NCBI GenBank assembly: GCA_050260355.1 | Contig: JBLNBZ010000019.1 | Location: 1 to 22,181, forward strand | Origin: CADEFX01 sp050260355 | Lineage (GTDB): Bacteria; Pseudomonadota; Alphaproteobacteria; Rhizobiales; Hyphomicrobiaceae | Length of the DNA stretch: 22,181 nucleotides | Direction: 5' to 3' | In this document: in pieces, positions 7,030 through 14,334 of the stretch | Position numbering within the stretch: position 1 is the first letter of the stretch | Layout: every line of letters begins with the position of its first letter | Translations under genes and position numbers: made by a program | Notes under the pieces: model-generated | Database searches by the model: none | The model's input: only the letters and a program-made list of their open reading frames with translations | Told to the model about the DNA's origin: nothing

Positions 7030-7593
7030 ATGATGAACGTCGCTTTGCCATCCCGCTTGACGGTCGATGAGTTCCTGGCGTGGTCGGCGCGCCAGGAACG
7101 GGGGAAGTATGAGCTTTTCGATGGCGTGGTCGTCATGCAGCAATCGCAGCAATGGGGGCATGCGAAGTTCAAGGCTGCAATCTACTCGGCGCTGAGCGCA
7201 GCGATTGCGCGTGGGAGCCTGCCATTCTACTGCGCGCCCGATGGCATGACGGTTCGCATTGACGGCCGCACGGCTTTCGAGCCCGACGCGCTTGTTGCGC
7301 CGCTGCCCGAGCCGGTATTGCACAGCCAGGAAGTACCAAATCCTATTGTCGTCGTTGAGGTTCTGTCCCCGTCGACTGCGCGCACGGATGCCACAACGAA
7401 GTTACACGGCTATTTCCTGCTCAAGAGCGTGCAGCACTACCTGATCGTGGATCCGGAGGAGCGTACGATAACCCACCATAGGCGCGGGTCCGGTGATGCC
7501 GTTGAGACGCGGGTCGCAGGCGAGGGGCCTTTGCACCTCGACCCGCCCAGGATCGAGCTCTCCGTCACCGATGTGTTCGGACCCACGTCCTGA
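7030..7593 (+). CDS. Uma2-family (DUF820) PD-(D/E)XK nuclease-like protein
   Basis: 187 residues, typical length for the Uma2 family, restriction-endonuclease-fold proteins of largely unknown role that are abundant in cyanobacteria and also seen in proteobacteria. The opening LTVDEFLAWSARQERGKYELFDG and the core FEPDALV (D86), NPIVVVEVLSPST (E110) and TTKLHGYFLLKSVQHYLIVDP (K124 and a conserved Tyr) match the family, so the putative metal-binding and catalytic residues appear intact. The start is the first of two adjacent ATGs (7030/7033); no strong ribosome site is visible. It stands alone, 47 bases after gatB, with no recognisable partner gene. Nuclease activity is inferred from the fold only. 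Confidence 0.85.
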   Translation: MMNVALPSRLTVDEFLAWSARQERGKYELFDGVVVMQQSQQWGHAKFKAAIYSALSAAIARGSLPFYCAPDGMTVRIDGRTAFEPDALVAPLPEPVLHSQEVPNPIVVVEVLSPSTARTDATTKLHGYFLLKSVQHYLIVDPEERTITHHRRGSGDAVETRVAGEGPLHLDPPRIELSVTDVFGPTS

Positions 7594-7702
7594 CGCGAGC
7601 AGACTGCGCTGCACGCTACGGTCCTAACGGGTCGGTGCGGGCGACGGATTGACAAACAAAGCCCCGTTTTGCCTTCCGACACTCGCCCACGGGGCCTTCC
7701 AC

Positions 7703-8506
7703 ATGAGATCGCGTGCCGTCCGCCGGCCGGTCCAACGCTCGCCGCGGTGGATCGCTAGGCTGCTGCGCATGCGATTCGCGAGCCAGCTTCTTTTGTTTGC
7801 ATTTCTTCTGCCGCTTGTTTCCCACGCCGCCTGGTGGCTGGCGCAAGACCACCCGCGCTCGTTTGCGGAAGCCGACTGGTCCTCGGCCGGCGTCCTTCCG
7901 CCGGCGGAGCGGGTGCCTGAGGCCGTTGTGTATGTGCTGGCTGGCCGCGCGGGACGATGGAAGGGCATCTTTGCCCATCACACCTGGATTGTGATCAAGC
8001 CGAAGGGCGCATCCCGCCATACGCGGTTCGACGTCGTCGGCTGGGGCCAGCCCGTTCGCATCGATGGCTATGCCGCTGACGGGCGCTGGTATGGCGACAC
8101 GCCGCGCATTCTCAGGACACTGACAGGTGAAGCGGCGGAGCGCGCTATCCCACGCATCCGTGAGGCGGTCGCGAGCTACCCGTTCTCCTCCGCCGGCAGC
8201 TACGGCGTTTGGCCCGGACCGAACTCGAACACCTTCGTTGCCTACGTCGCGCGTGCCGTTCCTGAGCTTGCCAGCGCGTTGCTGCCGACAGCGATCGGCA
8301 AGGATTACGTGCGCTGGCCTCGCTTTATCGGTCCGACACCGAGCGGCACCGGCCTGCAGGTGTCATTCGGAGGACTGATCGGATTGAGCGTCGGCTGGGT
8401 CGAAGGGCTCGAGCTGAACCTGCTCGGCGCAGTTGCCGGCGTCGACGTGCGCCGGCCGGCACTGAAAGTTCCCGGGTGGGGGCGCCTCGGCATGTCGGCC
8501 GGATGA
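7703..8506 (+). CDS. DUF3750-domain membrane-anchored protein
   Basis: 267 residues from the chosen ATG. A basic N-terminus is followed by one membrane or uncleaved signal segment at about 25-46, then the DUF3750 region: HHTWIVIKP (H92/H93), DVVGWGQPVRIDGY, DGRWYGDTPRIL, WPGPNSNTFVAYVARAVPEL (about 171-189), TAIGKDY and SGTGLQVSFGGLIGLSVGWVEGLE. The function of this family is not known to me. The start is uncertain: TTG 7649, ATG 7703 and ATG 7769 are in frame. I used 7703 because GGGG lies 8 bases upstream and it gives a positively charged N-terminus before the membrane helix; 7769 would still keep the helix. It follows the Uma2 gene by 109 bases. Confidence 0.8.
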   Translation: MRSRAVRRPVQRSPRWIARLLRMRFASQLLLFAFLLPLVSHAAWWLAQDHPRSFAEADWSSAGVLPPAERVPEAVVYVLAGRAGRWKGIFAHHTWIVIKPKGASRHTRFDVVGWGQPVRIDGYAADGRWYGDTPRILRTLTGEAAERAIPRIREAVASYPFSSAGSYGVWPGPNSNTFVAYVARAVPELASALLPTAIGKDYVRWPRFIGPTPSGTGLQVSFGGLIGLSVGWVEGLELNLLGAVAGVDVRRPALKVPGWGRLGMSAG

Positions 8507-8558
8507 GCGTATCGCTCACATCGTTGCTGGCGACGAGATGAACAAAGACGAGATGAAC

Positions 8559-8587
8559 AAAAAAGGGGCTGCCGATGAGCAGCCCCT
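8559..8587 (-). terminator. Intrinsic terminator of the small basic protein gene
   Basis: Read on the minus strand, a 9-bp stem AGGGGCTGC/GCAGCCCCT with the 6-base loop TCATCG runs straight into TTTTTT (8564-8559). It lies 26 bases past the stop of the basic protein gene. The plus-strand side has no T-run, so it acts in one direction. Confidence 0.85.
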
Positions 8588-8612
8588 GGCGATTGCCTCT
8601 CAGCGAGAGAGA

Positions 8613-8786
8613 TCAGCCACGCGCCTTCTTGGCGCGCTTCTTCGCAGCGGCCTTCTTCACGCGGCTGCGTGCGCCGAGCGTGCTACCGCGCGCGCTGCTC
8701 GCCTTCTTGCGCGGGATGCTCCGCACTGCCTTCTTCTTCCGCTTTGCAACGTTGCGCGCTGAGCGCGCTCCACGTGCTGCAGCCAT
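8613..8786 (-). CDS. Small highly basic, histone H1-like / nucleic-acid-binding protein
   Basis: 57 residues, 23 of them Lys or Arg (40%), no Asp or Glu, and the rest mostly Ala, Ser and Gly. The C-terminal half, VKKAAAKKRAKKARG, resembles the AK-rich tails of histone H1-like proteins. I do not recognise a specific family. Binding to DNA or RNA is inferred from composition. The start (ATG at 8786-8784) is fixed by the strong GAGAGGAGGAG site upstream; an upstream in-frame ATG at 8822 has no such site. It has its own downstream intrinsic terminator and a 9-bp inverted repeat in its leader, which support a real, regulated gene. It lies 108 bases after the P450 gene on the same strand. Confidence 0.75.
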   Translation of the reverse strand: MAAARGARSARNVAKRKKKAVRSIPRKKASSARGSTLGARSRVKKAAAKKRAKKARG

Positions 8787-8807
8787 GACCAGACTCCTCC
8801 TCTCGGT

Positions 8808-8845
8808 TGCAACACAGATCATCTAGTTGCTTTTGATGTGTTGCA
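8808..8845 (-). promoter_or_regulatory. Inverted repeat in the leader/promoter of the small basic protein gene
   Basis: Perfect 9-bp arms TGCAACACA (8808-8816) and TGTGTTGCA (8837-8845) are separated by 20 bases, just upstream of the ribosome site of the basic protein gene. On the minus strand a weak promoter match, TTGTGC - 16 bases - CTAGAT, overlaps the upstream arm and the spacer. The arms could be an operator or could pair in the mRNA leader. Confidence 0.4.
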
Positions 8846-8894
8846 CAAGTCGCACGCTTGCAAAATCGAATCGAATGTGGATGACGCATATTGC

Positions 8895-10286
8895 TCACGC
8901 GATGAGAGTCACAGCGAGCGGCATGCCACCTTTCGGTCGCAACGTGACGCGACTGATCGGTTCGGGTGCGTGATGTCCATCCCATTCGAAGCGCGCGCTG
9001 CGCACGAGCGTGGCGAGAATTGCGGTCGCTTCCATCATTGCGAACGACATGCCGATGCACGTGCGTTGTCCGAAGCCAAACGGCATGAATTGCGTGCGCA
9101 GCAGCATTTTTTCGTTCTCCGGCGCGAAGCGCTGAGGATCGAAGCGGCTCGGGTCTTTCCACAGCTTGGTGTGGCGGTGCACGGCAAAGATCGGAATGAC
9201 GATCACGACGCGGGGCCCGATCCTTGTGCCGGCGAGCTCCACGTCGCAGCTCGTGAGGCGCGTCATCATCGGTGCGGGTGGATAAAGACGCATCGACTCC
9301 TTCAGCACCTGCCGTGTCAAAATGAGACGGTCGAGATGCTCTGCCCGAATGGCCGTGGCGCCTGCCACCTCACGCACCTCCGCACGCACGCGCTGCTGCC
9401 AGTGCGGGGCGCGAGCGAGCAGATACAGCGTCCACATCAGTGCTTTGGCGGTGGTCTCGTGTCCGGCAACGAGGAACGTGAGAAGGTTGTCGACGAGCTG
9501 CTTGTCGGACATGGGCTCGCCTCTTTCCGGATCGCGAACGCGCATGAGACGTCCGAGCAGATCCTGGCTCTCGGTTCCGGAAGCGCGCCGGCGCGCAATC
9601 ATGGACGACACCGCCGCGCGCAGCTCACGCGCGCTGCGCCGCATGGCCGGCTTTCCCGGATGCCAGACCCACGCGGGCAGGCGCAGCAGAGACGCCGCAA
9701 TCTCCCAGGACGTGCTCTCGAGGAATTCGCCGCCCGCGCGCTGGATGATGGTGCCCTCTGCGAGGGCATCGCCTGAGAACATCGTGCGCGCGATCACGTC
9801 GAAGGTGGTGGCCGTCATGTCGCGATCCACGGCGCGGAGCGTGCCATTGCCACCGCTGCGCCAGCGCTCGAGCTGCTCATCGGCAGCCTCGACCATGGCC
9901 GGCAGGTACGTGAGGAGATCGGCGTGACGAAACAGCGGCGCGACGGTACGGCGTTGCCATCTCCAGATCGCGCCCTCGGAGGTCAGAATGCCGTCGCCGA
10001 GCGTTTCCGCGAACACGCGCTTTTCGAGCGGCGTCTTGGGAAACTTGTCCTGCTCGTGCAGAAGGATGCGCTCGATGAGGCCCGGATCGGTCACCCATAC
10101 CATCGCTGCCGGTCCGCTCTTGTAGGAGACCAGCGGCTCCTCATAGACGGCGCGCGGAATGCCTCGCAGCGGATTGCGCACGAAACGAAATAGGAAGAGC
10201 GGCAGCGGCAGCGACCGGTCGGGAGGGGAGACAGTTGGTGGATAGAGCGGGTGCTCCGCAGCCGTATCGCCGTCGGCAAGCATCAT
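8895..10286 (-). CDS. Cytochrome P450
   Basis: 463 residues, a full-length soluble bacterial P450. All hallmarks are present: the I-helix oxygen-binding motif AGHETT at 274-279, the K-helix ExxR as ESMR at 330-333, the PERF-like DPQRF near 383-387, and the heme-binding loop FGFGQRTCIG with axial C410. The WRWQRRTVAPLFRHADL segment (C-helix W and R) also fits. These enzymes mono-oxygenate small molecules using electrons from a ferredoxin or flavin partner; no redox partner gene is visible here. The substrate is unknown. The start was taken at the tandem ATG 10286/10283 because GGAGAG lies 4-7 bases upstream; an in-frame GTG at 10325 adds 13 residues. It follows two DedA genes on the same strand, 90 bases apart. 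Confidence 0.93.
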   Translation of the reverse strand: MMLADGDTAAEHPLYPPTVSPPDRSLPLPLFLFRFVRNPLRGIPRAVYEEPLVSYKSGPAAMVWVTDPGLIERILLHEQDKFPKTPLEKRVFAETLGDGILTSEGAIWRWQRRTVAPLFRHADLLTYLPAMVEAADEQLERWRSGGNGTLRAVDRDMTATTFDVIARTMFSGDALAEGTIIQRAGGEFLESTSWEIAASLLRLPAWVWHPGKPAMRRSARELRAAVSSMIARRRASGTESQDLLGRLMRVRDPERGEPMSDKQLVDNLLTFLVAGHETTAKALMWTLYLLARAPHWQQRVRAEVREVAGATAIRAEHLDRLILTRQVLKESMRLYPPAPMMTRLTSCDVELAGTRIGPRVVIVIPIFAVHRHTKLWKDPSRFDPQRFAPENEKMLLRTQFMPFGFGQRTCIGMSFAMMEATAILATLVRSARFEWDGHHAPEPISRVTLRPKGGMPLAVTLIA

Positions 10287-10376
10287 CGTGCTCTCCAGTA
10301 CGCTCAAGCCTTCGCCGCCGTGCACATGATATCGGCCGCATCCACCCGCAATACAAATGGATGTGCTTCGCGCTGT

Positions 10377-10895
10377 TCAATCGAAGAGGGAGCCCAATCC
10401 CCAGCCGGGCGCGAGAAAGGCCCCGGCCCAAAGCAGCGAAGATGCCACGCTGGCGATCAGGAACAGCAGAACCGGCATCTCGAGAATGCCGGCGATGACA
10501 GGAACAATGGGACGCAGGAAGCCCAGAAACTTGCCGCCCAGCACAACGCCGGCTCCCCACTGTTCGAACAATGCGTGTCCCTGTGCCATCCGCTCCGGAT
10601 GACGCGAGAACGGCCAGATGTACTTTGCCTGATCCTTGAAGTAGCGACCGATCGCATAGGTCACGCAATCGCCGAGCACGGCACCGGCGGCACCTGACAG
10701 CCACAGCGTCCACAACGACCCGCCCGACGCTCCCTGGGCGGAACCGATCGCCAGGAACAGCATGCTCGACGGCGCGAAGAGCGAAAGAACCGGGATTCCC
10801 TCGGCAAAGCCCAAAGCGAAAACGATGGGCTCGGCAAGCAACTGGTGCTGCTCCATGAACGCCAGGACCGACGATTTGATGCTCTCAGCGTCCAT
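10377..10895 (-). CDS. DedA-family membrane protein (downstream copy)
   Basis: 172 residues, hydrophobic, with the DedA signature: FALGFAEGIPVLSLFAPSS near the start, a GDCVTYAIGRYF segment, and the basic-residue core GGKFLGFLRPIVPVIAGILEMP that resembles the conserved F.R..P..R...P..AG motif. DedA proteins are inner-membrane proteins tied to lipid-carrier or phospholipid flipping and membrane homeostasis. It is the second of two adjacent DedA genes (26-base gap) that clearly align along their length, so they look like an old tandem duplication. No good ribosome site is seen before the ATG at 10895, so it may depend on translation of the upstream copy. Confidence 0.88.
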   Translation of the reverse strand: MDAESIKSSVLAFMEQHQLLAEPIVFALGFAEGIPVLSLFAPSSMLFLAIGSAQGASGGSLWTLWLSGAAGAVLGDCVTYAIGRYFKDQAKYIWPFSRHPERMAQGHALFEQWGAGVVLGGKFLGFLRPIVPVIAGILEMPVLLFLIASVASSLLWAGAFLAPGWGLGSLFD

Positions 10896-10921
10896 GCGCG
10901 TCGTTCATGTGCGTGAAGGGC

Positions 10922-11470
10922 TCAGCCCAGCCCGAATTTCTGCGAGATCAGGTGCCAGCTCTGGCCGAGGGCATCGCCGAACGTAAGGAGGACGAAAGCC
11001 CAGAGGGCTGCGGACAGCCAGTTGGCGATCTGAAAGGTGAGAGTCGGCATTTGCAGGATGCCTGCCACGATGGGAACGGAGGCACGCAATGGACCTGAGA
11101 ACCGGCCAAGGACGATAGCCCATACACCCCATCGCTCGAAAAACGCATGCCCCCTCGGCAGCAGATCAGGATACCGGCTCAAAGGCCACATGCGCGATAT
11201 CTGCTCGTGATAGTGCCAGCCGAGCCAATAGGATAGCCAGTCACCCATGGCGGCGCCGGCGGCCGCCGCGGCAAGCAGCAGCCAGAAGTCGAGACTGCCG
11301 CTGGCGCTGACCAAAGCACCGAGGGCAACCAGCATGCCCCAGAACGGAAGCACCAGCGAGACGAAGGCCAGCGATTCACCAAAGGCGAGCACGAAGACGA
11401 TGGCCGGCGCCAGGACCCGATGCTCGCGCACGAACGCGAGCAGCGCGTCCGTCAACCCTTCCAAGCCCAT
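10922..11470 (-). CDS. DedA-family membrane protein (upstream copy)
   Basis: 182 residues with the same order of motifs as its downstream neighbour: FVLAFGESLAFVSLVLPFW (conserved Glu), AAMGDWLSYWLGWHYHEQ, the WPLSRYPDLLPRGHAFFERWG loop, and GRFSGPLRASVPIVAGILQMP. The last shows the canonical arginines of the family better than the downstream copy. It is an integral inner-membrane protein, probably acting in lipid or lipid-carrier transport. The start was placed at ATG 11470, which gives the usual N-terminal amphipathic helix (GLEGLTDALLAFVREH); an in-frame TTG at 11533 would add a 21-residue non-hydrophobic extension. The lipoprotein gene ends 79 bases upstream on the same strand. Confidence 0.88.
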   Translation of the reverse strand: MGLEGLTDALLAFVREHRVLAPAIVFVLAFGESLAFVSLVLPFWGMLVALGALVSASGSLDFWLLLAAAAAGAAMGDWLSYWLGWHYHEQISRMWPLSRYPDLLPRGHAFFERWGVWAIVLGRFSGPLRASVPIVAGILQMPTLTFQIANWLSAALWAFVLLTFGDALGQSWHLISQKFGLG

Positions 11471-11549
11471 GTCTGCCACACACCCTGATGCCGACCGCTT
11501 CGCCAAAGGCCCCACTGACAGCGTCGTTGTCAACGCGTCATCGGCGCCG

Positions 11550-11996
11550 TCATGCCTTGCAACGGCGCTTCATCTCGGTAGCCAGCTCCTTGGAGACTTC
11601 GGCCGCAAGCATGGTGCTGCGCGAGATCTGCGCCGGGGAGAGCCCCGCGGCGCCCGCGCCGCTCAACGCATGGGGTGCCGCATCGGCCTCTCGCTTGCCG
11701 TGGGCAAGCTCATCGCAGGACAGCTCGCGCTTGCGGCTCTTGTAGGCGAACAGCCGCACGCCTGACGCGTATGCCGCGGGCGTAGCGGGATCCTTGATCC
11801 AGCTACGGCTCTTGTCGGTCATCATGGCTTTCAAGGCTGCACCGCGTCGCTCGATACATTCCTTGCTGTCGTCGACGCACGTGAGGCCCGAGTTGGTAAT
11901 CTGGATGCCGCCTCCGGAGCACGCGGCGAGGAAGAGGGGTGCAGCCGCCGCGCTCAGGCAGAGGATGATGCAGGCTCCCAGCGATATCTTGGTCAC
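11550..11996 (-). CDS. Hypothetical lipoprotein, cysteine-containing
   Basis: 148 residues. The N-terminus is a lipoprotein signal peptide: MTKISLGACIILCL, a hydrophobic core, and the lipobox LAAC with C26 as the lipidated residue. The mature part has four cysteines (C40, C47, C94, C146), which could form two disulfides in the periplasm. I do not recognise a named domain; the segments YKSRKRELSCDELAHGKREA and SPAQISRSTMLAAEV read as a conserved family. The start is GTG at 11996 because GGGAGGGGA lies just upstream; an ATG at 12053 would bury the signal peptide behind 19 residues. It is the first gene of a possible minus-strand run leading to the DedA pair and the P450. Confidence 0.72.
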   Translation of the reverse strand: MTKISLGACIILCLSAAAAPLFLAACSGGGIQITNSGLTCVDDSKECIERRGAALKAMMTDKSRSWIKDPATPAAYASGVRLFAYKSRKRELSCDELAHGKREADAAPHALSGAGAAGLSPAQISRSTMLAAEVSKELATEMKRRCKA

Positions 11997-12173
11997 GCTA
12001 TCCCCTCCCGTGGATCCGCGGCGAAGCACATAGGCAACAGAGGTGGCCGCCATATGGCGGTTTCTTGTCCATAGGGCAAGCCGGTGCCGGCATGAGGATT
12101 GGGGGTTGCATTGGGCCGGTGCGAAGGCTGATTATCGGGTCAGCCGATCAGCATGAAAGGATGGAGTAGCGCT

Positions 12174-13148
12174 ATGGCCCATGCCATTCGTGTGCACAAG
12201 TATGGCGGTCCCGAGGTTCTGCAGCTGGACGAGGTCACGGTTGGCGCACCCAGCCAGGGTCAGGTAAAGCTCAAACAGCACGCGATCGGACTCAACTATA
12301 TCGATGTGTATTTGCGCACCGGGCTCTATCCGCAACCCTCGCTCCCCTTCATACCCGGCATGGAGGGGGCGGGCGAGGTTACGGCCGTAGGTCCTGGCGT
12401 CACCGAATTCAAGGTTGGAGATCGCGTCGCCTATGCCGGCCCTGCAGGCGGCTATGCCTCGGAGCGCCTGATCCCCGCCGATCGGATCGTCAAGCTTCCC
12501 GATAGCATCGACTACAAGACGGCGGCCGGCATGATGCTGCAGGGCATGACTGTGCGCTATCTGCTGCGCAAGACCTACAATGTCGGTCCGAGCACGACGC
12601 TGCTCTTGCACGCGGCGGCCGGCGGCATCGGCCTGATTGCCTGTCAGTGGGCCAAGCATCTGGGGGCGACGGTCATCGGCACGGCGGGCTCGGATGAGAA
12701 ATGCGAGCTGGCAAAGGCGCACGGCGCCACGCACTGCATCAACTACGCCAAGGAGAAATTCGTCGATCGCGTGAAGGAGATCACGGGCGGCAAAGGCTGT
12801 GATGTCGTCTATGACTCCATCGGCAAGGACACTTTCCCTGCTTCTCTCGATTGCCTGAAACCGCGCGGGCTGTTCGTCACGTTCGGCAACGCGTCCGGAC
12901 CGATCGAAGCATTCAGCCCCAACATTCTCAATCAGAAGGGCTCGCTGTTCATGACGCGCCCCTCGCTCGGCGCCTACACGGCCTCGCGTGCCGAGCTCGT
13001 CGAGACCGCCAACGACCTGTTCGACGTGGTGACGAAGGGCGTGGTGAAGATCAAGGTCAACCACACATACCCGCTCAAGGATGCCGCGCAGGCGCATCGC
13101 GATCTCGAGGGGCGCAAGACGACCGGCAGCGTGGTGTTGATGCCGTGA
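12174..13148 (+). CDS. qor: NADPH:quinone oxidoreductase, zinc-independent MDR family
   Basis: 324 residues, the standard length for QOR-type medium-chain dehydrogenases, which reduce quinones or reactive enones with NADPH. The N-terminal catalytic domain carries GLNYIDVYLRTGLYP and FIPGMEGAGEVTAVG (59-73), and lacks the zinc-ligand cysteines of alcohol dehydrogenases. The Rossmann nucleotide site is AAAGGIG at 147-153, followed by QWAKHLGATVIGTAGSDEK. The C-terminal DLEGRKTTGSVVL is typical. The start at 12174 is supported by GGATGGAG ending 7 bases upstream; an ATG at 12153 lies before this site. It appears to be a single-gene unit, with a terminator-like hairpin about 40 bases downstream. 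Confidence 0.92.
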   Translation: MAHAIRVHKYGGPEVLQLDEVTVGAPSQGQVKLKQHAIGLNYIDVYLRTGLYPQPSLPFIPGMEGAGEVTAVGPGVTEFKVGDRVAYAGPAGGYASERLIPADRIVKLPDSIDYKTAAGMMLQGMTVRYLLRKTYNVGPSTTLLLHAAAGGIGLIACQWAKHLGATVIGTAGSDEKCELAKAHGATHCINYAKEKFVDRVKEITGGKGCDVVYDSIGKDTFPASLDCLKPRGLFVTFGNASGPIEAFSPNILNQKGSLFMTRPSLGAYTASRAELVETANDLFDVVTKGVVKIKVNHTYPLKDAAQAHRDLEGRKTTGSVVLMP

Positions 13149-13187
13149 GTAGGGCGGCCCGATTTCAGCGGATATAGGTCACACGGT

Positions 13188-13219
13188 GGCCGGCGGGTCT
13201 CGTTGGGGGCGCGCCGGCC
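13188..13219 (+). terminator. Hairpin downstream of the quinone oxidoreductase gene
   Basis: A perfect 8-bp inverted repeat GGCCGGCG/CGCCGGCC encloses a 16-base loop, 40 bases after the stop codon. The next bases are TTCGTTGTG, only mildly T-rich, so it is a plausible but not classic terminator. Confidence 0.35.
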
Positions 13220-13365
13220 TTCGTTGTGCGGCCCTGTCTTGCGGCACGAGCCGTGCGCGCTGACAGTCTTTTGACTGCGCCGCAATCGGGCGTCGCGCGT
13301 TCGTGACCGGTGCCGTGCCGCATCCGCGTATAAGATGGCTGTAGAGACGAAAAAGGAGTCAATGC

Positions 13366-14073
13366 ATGCCCGGTCAGCCCATCGAGCTCTACTATTGGCC
13401 GACGCCCAACGGCTTCAAGATCACCATCATGCTGGAGGAGTGCGGCCTCCCCTATCAGATCAAGCCGGTGAACATCGGCAAAGGCGACCAGTTCAAGCCG
13501 GAATTCCTGGCGATCTCTCCGAACAACCGCATGCCCGCGATCATCGATCCCGATGGTCCTGGCGGGAAACCAATCTCGGTTTTCGAATCCGGCGCCATTC
13601 TGCAGTATCTCGGTCGCAAGACCGGCAAGTTCTATCCTCAGGATGAGCGGGGACGTGTCGCGGTCGACGAATGGCTGTTCTGGCAGATGGCCAATCTCGG
13701 TCCCGTCTCCGGGCACGGCAACCACTTCCGCAATTACGCTCCCGAGAAGGTGCCCTACGCCATCGACCGCTTCACCAACGAGGTGAACAGGCTCTATGGT
13801 GTCCTCGACACCCGCCTCAAGGATCGCGAGTACATCGCGGGTGACTATTCGATCGCCGATATGATCTGCTATCCCTGGCTGCGTTCGTACAAAAACTTGG
13901 GCCAGGACCTTGCCGAGTTCCCGGCGCTGCAGCGCTGGTACCAGCGCATCCACGATCGGCCGGCGGTCGCCAAGGCCGTCAAGGTCGGCGAAGATCTGCG
14001 CTCGAAGGACTACAGCCTGGCAACTGACAAGGAAGCGCAGAAGATCCTGTTCGGACAGCGGGCGCGGCGTTAG
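13366..14073 (+). CDS. yfcG: Nu-class glutathione transferase, YfcG/YghU-like
   Basis: 235 residues with a thioredoxin-fold N-terminal half and an all-helical C-terminal half. The Nu-class hallmark TPNG (T13-G16) occurs in YYWPTPNGFKITIMLEE, followed by ISPNNRMPAI (cis-proline loop) and FESGAILQYLG (glutathione gamma-glutamyl contact). WLFWQMANLGPVSG...HHF-like and YSIADMICYPW also match E. coli YfcG as I remember it. YfcG-type enzymes act as glutathione-dependent disulfide-bond reductases rather than conjugating transferases. The start is well fixed by AAGGAG 7 bases upstream. A weak GC hairpin (CCGCC/GGCGG, 14074-14090) overlaps and follows the stop region before a convergent small gene. 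Confidence 0.92.
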   Translation: MPGQPIELYYWPTPNGFKITIMLEECGLPYQIKPVNIGKGDQFKPEFLAISPNNRMPAIIDPDGPGGKPISVFESGAILQYLGRKTGKFYPQDERGRVAVDEWLFWQMANLGPVSGHGNHFRNYAPEKVPYAIDRFTNEVNRLYGVLDTRLKDREYIAGDYSIADMICYPWLRSYKNLGQDLAEFPALQRWYQRIHDRPAVAKAVKVGEDLRSKDYSLATDKEAQKILFGQRARR

Positions 14074-14100
14074 CCGCCCCACCCCGGCGGTCTGGCGTGG

Positions 14101-14334
14101 TCAGTTCAGCTCCGCCAGGCGCGCTGGGTCGGGCTTCAACCCGGTGACACGCTCCAGCGCAATCGCTGTCAGCACCTTGTCGGCCATCGTTTTCTTCGGC
14201 AGCTGGCCCGGCGCCGGGGTGGCCTGCGTCGACCCGGTCGCGTCCGGCGCAATGCCGGAGCGCAGCGGCGGCTCGCTTGCGCACCCCACGCAAGCCCACA
14301 GCACGCCGATCAGCGTCATCAGACGCAAAAGCAA
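14101..14334 (-). CDS. Small hypothetical probable lipoprotein
   Basis: About 77 residues from the chosen TTG at 14334. A short hydrophobic stretch LLRLMTLIGVLWACVGCAS is followed by a proline/alanine/threonine-rich linker and a charged C-terminal part KKTMADKVLTAIALERVTGLKPDPARLAEL. LWAC or the following GC could be a lipidation site, though neither is a perfect lipobox. The start is uncertain: ATG 14397 gives a 98-residue product with a charged N-terminus unlike a signal peptide, and ATG 14319 removes the only basic residue before the hydrophobic core. TTG 14334 has GGGGGG upstream and a basic residue. I do not recognise a family. The gene converges on the glutathione transferase gene. Confidence 0.5.
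   Translation of the reverse strand: MLLRLMTLIGVLWACVGCASEPPLRSGIAPDATGSTQATPAPGQLPKKTMADKVLTAIALERVTGLKPDPARLAELN

Noticed and set aside
7661..7695. GCCCCGT/ACGGGGC inverted repeat upstream of the DUF3750 gene
   Set aside because: Seven-bp stem with a 21-base loop. On the minus strand it is followed by TTTGTTTG but no minus-strand gene ends there. Too weak to call.
7649..7702. TTG start giving a longer DUF3750 protein
   Set aside because: The extra 18 residues show no conserved features and overlap an inverted repeat; ATG 7703 fits the membrane-anchor topology better.
8538..8762. Plus-strand frame of 74 codons starting near ATGAACAAAGACGAG
   Set aside because: It runs through the minus-strand terminator and antisense to the basic protein gene, and has no family-like sequence.
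8838..9776. Long plus-strand open frame of 312 codons
   Set aside because: It lies antisense to the P450 gene, which has every family motif. High GC makes long mirror frames common. The same reasoning removes long antisense frames at 2801-3763, 4693-5796, 6035-7051, 12132-13097, 13165-14082, 16336-17532 and 18318-19421.
13271..13334. TTGACT and TATAAG before the YfcG-like gene
   Set aside because: The two words are about 50 bases apart, far too distant to form one promoter.
14074..14090. CCGCC/GGCGG hairpin after the YfcG-like gene
   Set aside because: Only five base pairs with no T-run; not distinguishable from GC-rich background.
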